A stretch of 38,722 bases of DNA from an uncultured Sphingomonas sp. (lineage in GTDB: Bacteria > Pseudomonadota > Alphaproteobacteria > Sphingomonadales > Sphingomonadaceae): NCBI GenBank assembly GCA_946886845.1, contig CAMPJH010000002.1, positions 1 to 38,722 on the forward strand, written 5' to 3'. Under the pieces are notes generated by a model that was given only the letters and a program-made list of their open reading frames with translations, did no database searches and was not told the DNA's origin. Position 1 is the first letter of the stretch; every line of letters begins with the position of its first letter. Made by a program: the position numbers and the translations under genes. Of this stretch, positions 33,071-38,722 are shown in pieces.

Positions 33071-34669
33071 ATGCGTGCTTTCTCGCAGCTGCTCGACGAC
33101 CTCGTCTACACGCGCTCGCGCAACACCAAGCTCAGACTGATCGGCGACTATCTCAAGGCGACGCCCGACCCCGACCGCGGAGTCGCCCTCGCCGCTCTGA
33201 CCGGCTCGCTCAGCATTCCTGCGGTCAAGGGCGCCGCAATCCGCGCCATCGCCGAGGAGCGGGTCGACCCCGTGCTGCTCTACATGAGCCGCGACTATGT
33301 CGGCGACATGGCCGAGACCGTGTCGCTGCTCTGGCCGACGCCGGGCGGCGAGCCGGAGATGGACGATGGCACCGTGTCGATTTCGGCCGCGGTCGAGCGG
33401 CTGGCCAGTGCCGGCCGAGTCAGCGCACCGCGAGTGCTCGCCGAAATGCTCGACCATCTCGACGCTTCGGGCCGCTTCGCAATTCTCAAGCTGGCGACCG
33501 GCAACCTACGGATCGGAATCTCGGCGCGGCTCGCCAAGCAGGCCTTCGCCAACGCCTTCGAGCTCAACGTCGATGCCGTCGAGGAAGTCTGGCACGGACT
33601 GCAGCCGCCTTATCCGCAGCTGTTCGATTGGGCCGAAAGGCGCGGCCCGCAGCCGATGCCGGTCGACCTGCCGGTGTTCCGCCCGTTCATGCTCGCCCAC
33701 CCGCTCGAGGACACGGTCGTGTCGCTCGAGGATTATGCGGCCGAATGGAAGTGGGACGGAATCCGCGTCCAGCTGGTGCGGACGGCGGGCCAGACCCGGC
33801 TCTATAGTCGCACCGGCGACGATATTTCCGCAAGCTTCCCGGAGATTGCCTCGACCTTCGAAAGCGAAGGGGTGCTCGACGGCGAGCTGCTGGTGCGCGG
33901 CTCAGACCAGGGCAGCGCCGACCTTCACGGCGGCGCCGCGGCAAGCTTCAACGCGCTTCAGCAACGGCTGGGCCGCAGAGCCGTCAGCGCCAAGATGCAG
34001 GCCGACTATCCGGCCTTCGTCCGGCTTTACGACATATTGTTCGACGGCCGGGAGGATGTCCGCGGGCTGCCGTGGGTCGACCGCCGGCTGCGGCTGGAAG
34101 GCTTCGTCCCCAAGCTCGACCCCGAACGGTTCGACCTGTCGACTCTCATCGAAGCGCGCGATTTCGACGAGCTGTCGGACATCCGTACGGGCGCCCGCGA
34201 CGCCGCGATCGAGGGCGTCGTGCTCAAGCGGCGCGACAGCCCATATGTTCCCGGCCGCCGCGCCGGCCTGTGGTACAAATGGAAGCGCGATCCGCTGACC
34301 GCCGATTGCGTGCTAATGTACGCGCAGCGCGGGTCGGGCAAGCGGTCGAGCTTCTACTCCGATTATACGTTCGGCTGCTGGGCCGAGGACGGCCAGTTGC
34401 TGCCGGTCGGCAAGGCTTACTTCGGCTTCACCGACGAGGAACTGCGCTGGATCGACCGGTGGGTGCGCAACCATACCGTCGACCGCTTCGGCCCGGTCCG
34501 CGAGGTCGAAAAGAGCCTGGTGCTCGAGGTCGCGTTCGATTCGATCCATTCGAGCAGCCGACACAAGTCGGGCCTCGCAATGCGATTCCCGCGAATCAGC
34601 CGAATCCGCACCGACAAGCCGGCGGCGGAAGCGGACCGGATCGCGACCTTGCAGGCGATGGCGACTTGA
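33071..34669 (+). CDS. ATP-dependent DNA ligase (bacterial Lig-associated type)
   Basis: A 532-residue ligase. An N-terminal helical DNA-binding domain (to about residue 200) includes LAEMLDHLDASGRFAILKL and TGNLRIGISARLAKQAF. The nucleotidyltransferase motif I is EWKWDGIRV with adenylated K227, followed by LYSRTGDDIS, GVLDGELLVRG, EGVVLKRRDSPYVPG and WYKWKRDPLTAD. The C-terminal OB-fold contains VEKSLVLEVAFDSIHSSSRH. The family usually sits with an exonuclease and a DEXH helicase in repair clusters; here those genes are absent. It is an accessory ligase alongside NAD-dependent LigA, which is not in the window. Confidence 0.93.
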   Translation: MRAFSQLLDDLVYTRSRNTKLRLIGDYLKATPDPDRGVALAALTGSLSIPAVKGAAIRAIAEERVDPVLLYMSRDYVGDMAETVSLLWPTPGGEPEMDDGTVSISAAVERLASAGRVSAPRVLAEMLDHLDASGRFAILKLATGNLRIGISARLAKQAFANAFELNVDAVEEVWHGLQPPYPQLFDWAERRGPQPMPVDLPVFRPFMLAHPLEDTVVSLEDYAAEWKWDGIRVQLVRTAGQTRLYSRTGDDISASFPEIASTFESEGVLDGELLVRGSDQGSADLHGGAAASFNALQQRLGRRAVSAKMQADYPAFVRLYDILFDGREDVRGLPWVDRRLRLEGFVPKLDPERFDLSTLIEARDFDELSDIRTGARDAAIEGVVLKRRDSPYVPGRRAGLWYKWKRDPLTADCVLMYAQRGSGKRSSFYSDYTFGCWAEDGQLLPVGKAYFGFTDEELRWIDRWVRNHTVDRFGPVREVEKSLVLEVAFDSIHSSSRHKSGLAMRFPRISRIRTDKPAAEADRIATLQAMAT

Positions 34670-34718
34670 ATGGCCTTCGCGCGGCGTTACGGTCGCGCGG
34701 CTGAGGGGGACTGCCAGA

Positions 34719-35990
34719 ATGTTCAGGCTATCGATCGCCGTCGCCGCGCTGCTGACGAGCGCCGCCGCGTCCGCGCAAACCTATGCGATCCAGGCCGGGC
34801 GCCTGATCGTCGATGCGGCACAGCCCGAGCGCGGAGCCTCGACCGTCATCGTCGAGAACGGTCGGATCACACGGATCGAGGACGGTTTCGTCGCCCCGAC
34901 CGGTGCAATCGTCGTCGACCAGCGCAACCGCACGGTCATGCCGGGCCTGATCGACTCCCATGTCCACCTTACCGGCGACCCGGGCACACCCTTCTGGCGT
35001 GAGGCGATCGACCCGCCGGAGCTGGCCGCGGTGGTCGGGGTCAAGAACGCGCTGCTCACCGCCCGCGCCGGCTTCACCACCGTTCGCGACCTCGGTGCCG
35101 CAGGCAATTCGAGCTTCGCGCTTCGCGACGCCATCCGCGACGGCATCGTGCCCGGCCCGCGAATCCTTGCGTCGGGCGGGGCGCTGTCGATCGTCGGCGG
35201 TCACGGCGACGTCAGCGGCTTCCGTCCCGAGGTCAACGCAGTCCTCGATCCGGGCGGGACGTGCACCGGCGCCGACCAGTGCGCTGAGCGGGTTCGCGAA
35301 TGGGCCAAGCGCGGCTCGGACGTGATCAAGATCACTGCCACCGGCGGCGTTCTGAGCCAGCAGGGCCGCGGGCTCGAGGGGCATTTCGAGCCGGCCGAGA
35401 TTCGCGCGATCACCACCACCGCTCACCGGCTCGGACTGAAGGTCGCCGCCCATGCCCACGGCGCCCGCGGGATCGAGGACGCGGCACGGGCCGGCGTCGA
35501 TTCGATCGATCACGGCACGTTCGCCGACTCAGCAGCGTTGCAGGCGATCAAGGCCAACGGCACCTGGTACGTGCCGACGCTGATGGCCTTTACCGGGGTT
35601 CGCGATCGAATCGGCAAGAACATCTACACGCCGGTGGTCGAGGCCAAGGCGCGTGAGGCTTTGACCCAATGGGGCGTCGGTCTGACGGCCGCCCATCGCG
35701 CCGGCGTCAAAATCGCCTTCGGCACCGATTCGGGAGTCTTCGAGCACGGCCGCAACGCCGAGGAGGCTGAGCTGATGGTGCGACTCGGCGGAATGACTCC
35801 GCGAGAAGCGATGATTGCCGCCACCACCGGCGCCGCCGAATTGCTTGGGCTTTCGAGCGAAACCGGAACGCTCGAGCCGGGCAAGTCGGCCGACCTTATC
35901 GCCGTCGACGGCGACCCGCTGTCCGACCCTAAGGCGGTCACCCGGGTCGGCTATGTGATGGCCCAGGGCAAGCCGATCCCGATGCAATGA
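34719..35990 (+). CDS. exported amidohydrolase (imidazolonepropionase/prolidase-like)
   Basis: A 423-residue metallohydrolase with a signal peptide (FRLSIAVAALLTSAAASAQ, cleavage near residue 20). Metal ligands are H81 and H83 in LIDSHVHL, a lysine in DVIKITATGG that may be carboxylated, histidines in AAHAHG and SIDHGTF, and an aspartate in FGTDSGV. The C-terminal GTLEPGKSADLIAVDGDPL is the usual end of amidohydrolases. Relatives cleave dipeptides or N-acyl amino acids, and the substrate here is unknown. A GAGGGGGA ribosome site precedes the ATG. It ends at a hairpin shared with the cold-shock gene. Confidence 0.93.
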   Translation: MFRLSIAVAALLTSAAASAQTYAIQAGRLIVDAAQPERGASTVIVENGRITRIEDGFVAPTGAIVVDQRNRTVMPGLIDSHVHLTGDPGTPFWREAIDPPELAAVVGVKNALLTARAGFTTVRDLGAAGNSSFALRDAIRDGIVPGPRILASGGALSIVGGHGDVSGFRPEVNAVLDPGGTCTGADQCAERVREWAKRGSDVIKITATGGVLSQQGRGLEGHFEPAEIRAITTTAHRLGLKVAAHAHGARGIEDAARAGVDSIDHGTFADSAALQAIKANGTWYVPTLMAFTGVRDRIGKNIYTPVVEAKAREALTQWGVGLTAAHRAGVKIAFGTDSGVFEHGRNAEEAELMVRLGGMTPREAMIAATTGAAELLGLSSETGTLEPGKSADLIAVDGDPLSDPKAVTRVGYVMAQGKPIPMQ

Positions 35991-35994
35991 AAAC

Positions 35995-36021
35995 GCCCGC
36001 CCGGCTTTTGGCCGGACGGGC
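35995..36021. terminator. bidirectional terminator between amidohydrolase and cold-shock gene
   Basis: GCCCGCCCGGC (35995-36005) pairs with GCCGGACGGGC (36011-36021) with one mismatch and a TTTTG loop. On the minus strand it is followed by GTTTTC, so it suits the cold-shock transcript best; on the plus strand only a short mixed T tract follows. It lies between two convergent stops. Confidence 0.8.
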
Positions 36022-36051
36022 GCTTCTTACCTATCGGTGCGGTGGGTGGGA

Positions 36052-36810
36052 TCAACCGATAGGCTGGAGGTTCACGGCCGCGGTTTTGCCGCGCCGATCC
36101 ACTTCGAGTTCGAACGAGAGCCGGTCGCCCTCGTTCAGGGTCGGAATTCCTGCGCGCTCGACCGCCGAGATGTGAACGAACGCATCGGGCTGGCCATCGT
36201 CGCGCTGAATGAAGCCGAAGCCCTTCATCGCGTTGAAGAACTTGACCGTGCCCTGCGCCTTCTCGCCGGTCAGCTGGCGCTGCGGTCCGCGGTCGCCGCC
36301 GGCGGCTGCTCCGCCGCCGCGCTCGACCGGCATCGGCTCGCCTTCGATCCGGATGTTGGTCGCCGAAATCTTGCCGCCGCGATCGACCAGGGTGAACTCC
36401 AGCGGCTGCCCGTCGGCAAGGTCGGTCAGACCGGCCTGCTCGACAGCGGAAATGTGGACGAACACATCCTCTCCACCATCGTCGCGGACGATGAATCCGA
36501 AGCCTTTTTGCGGATTGAAGAACTTGACCACGCCCTTGCCTTCGCCAACCACCTGCGGGGGCATGCCGCCGCGAAAGCCGCCGCCGCCGCCGCGGTCGCC
36601 GCCAGCGAAGCCGCCGCGGTCTCCACCGCCGTAGCCGCCGCCTGGCCGGTCGCCGCCGCCAAAGCCGCCGCGGTCACCGTACGGCCGCTGGCCGAATCCG
36701 CCGCGATCTGCAAACCCGCCGCGATCGCTGGTACTCTCTTCGAAGAACCCGTCGCGCTTGTCCCTGCCGCGACCGCCACGGTCGCCTTTACGCCCTCTGT
36801 CGAAACCCAT
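36052..36810 (-). CDS. tandem cold-shock-domain protein with glycine/arginine-rich head
   Basis: A 252-residue protein. Residues 1-85 are low complexity with repeated DRGGF and GGGDR units. Cold-shock domain 1 spans about 91-155 (GVVKFFNPQKGFGFIVRDDG, VFVHISAVEQAGL), and domain 2 about 185-250 (GTVKFFNAMKGFGFIQRDDG, FVHISAVERAGI). Both keep the RNP1 (KGFGFI) and RNP2 (VFVHI/FVHI) nucleic-acid-binding motifs. Such proteins act as RNA chaperones. The frame is open 30 codons upstream, but MGFDRGRKG at 36810 starts the glycine-rich head. RGG-type heads recall RNA-binding, phase-separating proteins; this is inference. Confidence 0.9.
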   Translation of the reverse strand: MGFDRGRKGDRGGRGRDKRDGFFEESTSDRGGFADRGGFGQRPYGDRGGFGGGDRPGGGYGGGDRGGFAGGDRGGGGGFRGGMPPQVVGEGKGVVKFFNPQKGFGFIVRDDGGEDVFVHISAVEQAGLTDLADGQPLEFTLVDRGGKISATNIRIEGEPMPVERGGGAAAGGDRGPQRQLTGEKAQGTVKFFNAMKGFGFIQRDDGQPDAFVHISAVERAGIPTLNEGDRLSFELEVDRRGKTAAVNLQPIG

Positions 36811-37010
36811 GCCCGTCACTAATCCCTGTGCCCGCAAATCGACTACAACCAACGCGCTGGGCAACAACGGCGCAACCGGTTCCTGGCGCGTTTCGCTCAC
36901 GCACCGTTCACAGCCTTACAGGAAAAAAGCGGGGTCCTCTAGTGATTCCATGCACCAGGGGCTGCTATGGCCGCGTGCTGCCGCTCGCGGCCGCGCAACG
37001 AGGTGAATGA

Positions 37011-37634
37011 ATGAGCATCTATTTCCACGAGGAAGACCTGGCCGGCGACGTCGCTTTCGCCGACGGCCCGATTGCCGTCGATACCGAGGCGATGGGCCTG
37101 GTCCCCGGCCGCGACCGGCTGTGCCTGGTCCAGCTGTCGGACGGCAATGGCGACGAGCATCTCGTGCGATTCGCAGTCGACAGCGACTATTCGGCGCCTC
37201 GGCTCAAGGCGCTCCTGTCCGACCCGGACCGGCTCAAGCTCTATCATTTCGCCCGCTTCGACATCGCCATGATGAGCAAATATCTCGGGATAATCGCCGC
37301 GCCGCTGTATTGCACGCGCACCGCGTCGCGCCTGATCCGCACCTATACCGATCGTCACGGGCTCAAGGACCTCGTCAAGGAGATGCTTGGCCTTGAGATT
37401 TCCAAGCAACAGCAAACCAGCGACTGGGGCGCACCCCAGATCAGCGACGCCCAGCGCGAATATGCGGCGTGCGACGTCCGCTATCTGCACGCGCTCAAGG
37501 CGAAGCTCGACGAACGACTCGAGCGCGAGAGCCGGGTCGCTTTGGCGCAGGGATGCTTCGACTTCCTGCCCTGCAGGGCGCTCCTCGACATCGCCGGCTG
37601 GGCCGAGCAGGACATTTTCGCCCATGACGGATAG
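37011..37634 (+). CDS. rnd: RNase D-type 3'-5' exonuclease, short form
   Basis: A 207-residue DEDDy exonuclease. The acidic residues are D24 and E26 (AVDTEAMGL), D84 (FARFDIAMM) and Y151/D155 (YAACDVRYL). It lacks the C-terminal HRDC domains of E. coli RNase D (375 residues); this short version is usual in alphaproteobacteria. It matures structured RNA 3' ends. The gene sits directly upstream of lptC (eight bases between), as in other sphingomonads. Confidence 0.92.
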   Translation: MSIYFHEEDLAGDVAFADGPIAVDTEAMGLVPGRDRLCLVQLSDGNGDEHLVRFAVDSDYSAPRLKALLSDPDRLKLYHFARFDIAMMSKYLGIIAAPLYCTRTASRLIRTYTDRHGLKDLVKEMLGLEISKQQQTSDWGAPQISDAQREYAACDVRYLHALKAKLDERLERESRVALAQGCFDFLPCRALLDIAGWAEQDIFAHDG

Positions 37635-37642
37635 GCGCGGAC

Positions 37643-38281
37643 ATGTCTGAGGCAGCGGTCCACGATCGCGAGCTCAAGCAGCAATGGGCGGTGCCGGGAA
37701 GCCAGCACGACCGGCTGATCCGGATCGCCAAGGTGGCGCTGCCGGCGGCGGTCGGCGTTCTTCTCGCCTTCCTGGCGCTGGCTCCGCTCGAGGAGCGCGG
37801 CGACGTCAGCTTCATCCTCGACAAGAACAAGGTCGAGAATGCACCCGAGCGGATGCGCGTCGATCTCGCCCGCTATGTCGGCGAGGACAAGGAGGGCCGG
37901 CCGTTCACGATCGTCGCGCGCTCGGCCGTCCAGCGCAGCTCCGACCTGCCGATTGTCGATATTTCCGGAATGATGGCGCGGTTGATGCTGCCGCAGGGCC
38001 CGGCGATTATCGCCGCCAACCTCGCCCACTATAATCTCGACGAGCAAATGGTGCGGGTAGTAGGTCCGGTGCGGGTGATTGGGCCCGAAGGCTATCGGCT
38101 CGACACCAGCAACGTCACCATCGACCTCAGGCAGCGGACGGTGGAGGGGAGCGGCCGAGTTCAGGGCTCGATGCGGCTCGGCCAGTTCACCGCCGGCCGG
38201 CTTCGCGCCGATCTTGGGACAAGAACCGTGACCCTCGATCAGGGCGCTCGCTTGAAAATCGTGCAGGGCGCGGTCAGATAA
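37643..38281 (+). CDS. lptC: LPS export protein LptC
   Basis: A 212-residue bitopic protein. A cytoplasmic head of about 28 residues is followed by a membrane helix at about 29-48 (VALPAAVGVLLAFLALAPL). A periplasmic beta-jellyroll follows: FTIVARSAVQRSSDLP, VDISGMMARLML, GYRLDTSNVTIDLRQRTVEG. LptC links the LptBFG extractor to LptA in LPS transport. The stop TAA overlaps the lptA start by one base (TAATG). Confidence 0.93.
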   Translation: MSEAAVHDRELKQQWAVPGSQHDRLIRIAKVALPAAVGVLLAFLALAPLEERGDVSFILDKNKVENAPERMRVDLARYVGEDKEGRPFTIVARSAVQRSSDLPIVDISGMMARLMLPQGPAIIAANLAHYNLDEQMVRVVGPVRVIGPEGYRLDTSNVTIDLRQRTVEGSGRVQGSMRLGQFTAGRLRADLGTRTVTLDQGARLKIVQGAVR

Positions 38282-38722
38282 TGACAATGCGCCGATCGAT
38301 CCTTCTCGCAATCGCCGCCGGATTGGCCGGATCGACCGCGCTTGCCCAGGCGCCGGGACCGGTTTCTGCGCTCAAGGGCCATAACAGCAACGCTCCGGTC
38401 GATGTCAGTGCCGACCGGATCGAGGTCCAGGATCGCGCCGACCGGGCGATTTTCGCCGGCAACGTCCACCTTCGCCAGGAAGAGCTGACGCTCGACACCG
38501 CCCGGCTGACGGTTGCGTATTCGAGCGCCGGCGGAGTCCAGATCCAGCGCCTCGACGCCAGCGGCGGGGTGACGGTGAAAAGCCCGTCGGAAACGGCACG
38601 CGGCGACTTCGGCGTCTATGACCTGGAGCGCAAGCTGATCACCCTAGTCGGCCACGTCCAGCTCAATCGCGGCGGCTCGCATCTGATGGGCTCGCGGCTG
38701 GTGATCGACCTCAATACCGGCC
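38281..38722 (+). CDS. lptA: LPS transport periplasmic protein LptA/OstA, N-terminal part (partial)
   Basis: Starts with a signal peptide (MRRSILLAIAAGLAGSTALAQ, so cleavage near residue 23). The OstA-type jellyroll follows: DRIEVQDRADRAIFAGNVHL, EELTLDTARLTVAY, GGVTVKSPSETARGDFGVYD and LITLVGHVQLNRGG. LptA bridges LptC and LptD across the periplasm. The frame is open to the right edge, so the end and any downstream lptB lie outside. It is coupled to lptC by a one-base overlap. Confidence 0.94.
   Translation, partial: MTMRRSILLAIAAGLAGSTALAQAPGPVSALKGHNSNAPVDVSADRIEVQDRADRAIFAGNVHLRQEELTLDTARLTVAYSSAGGVQIQRLDASGGVTVKSPSETARGDFGVYDLERKLITLVGHVQLNRGGSHLMGSRLVIDLNTG

Noticed and set aside
36560..36800. 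Repeat array in the cold-shock gene resembling a CRISPR or tandem repeat locus
   Set aside because: The repeats are imperfect glycine-codon runs in frame with the protein (DRGGF units), with no constant repeat or spacer length.

Overview
The window is chromosomal DNA from an alphaproteobacterium, most likely a sphingomonad (order Sphingomonadales). This rests on high GC, densely overlapping genes, and recognisable alphaproteobacterial content: a DivK-type regulator beside a DUF3572 gene and rpmG, an ATP12-type ATP synthase assembly chaperone, phasin next to clpS, and a short RNase D directly upstream of lptC and lptA. No plasmid or phage replication genes, insertion sequences or CRISPR arrays are visible.

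Layout. Positions 1-1975 (+) hold a glutathione-dependent formaldehyde detoxification operon: the 3' end of adhC, a cupin gene, a VOC-fold gene and fghA, closed by a long hairpin shared with the 3' end of tRNA-Glu. Positions 2022-7451 (-) hold a DUF2721 membrane protein, glpX, a ydbS/ydbT-type PH-domain pair, recJ and tRNA-Glu. Positions 7504-12032 contain phaC, a GNAT gene, small unknown genes and rarD. Positions 12033-15746 (+) form a tight six-gene run: DUF4893 lipoprotein, an unknown gene, RluA-type pseudouridine synthase, HAD phosphatase, small membrane protein and ATP12 chaperone. It meets gmk (-). Positions 16465-19042 (+) hold phasin, clpS and murA. Two small-molecule transporters, a DUF1345 protein, a retropepsin-like protease and ispG follow.

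The accessory island is 22751-27171 (+): a TIR-transmembrane-TPR protein, a small AT-richer gene of unknown function, and a SLOG-domain protein with C-terminal membrane segments. This arrangement of NAD-processing enzyme, nucleotide-sensor fold and membrane effector resembles nucleotide-signalling immune systems such as Thoeris, but the protein architectures differ. It is the best candidate in the window for an undescribed system. It is followed, convergently, by a ribbon-helix-helix gene and an SPFH membrane protein with a striking 7-7-7 inverted repeat in its promoter region.

The remainder (28389-38722) is mostly housekeeping: an N-terminal-nucleophile asparaginase, a GNAT protein, RidA, YdfG, DUF3572, a DivK-like regulator, rpmG, an ATP-dependent DNA ligase, a secreted amidohydrolase, a tandem cold-shock-domain protein with a glycine-rich head, RNase D, lptC and the start of lptA. 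No stretch longer than 300 bases lacks a gene. The longest gaps are 36811-37010, 32569-32722, 17226-17357 and 11915-12032. Functions are assigned by reading motifs by eye; no database search was run.
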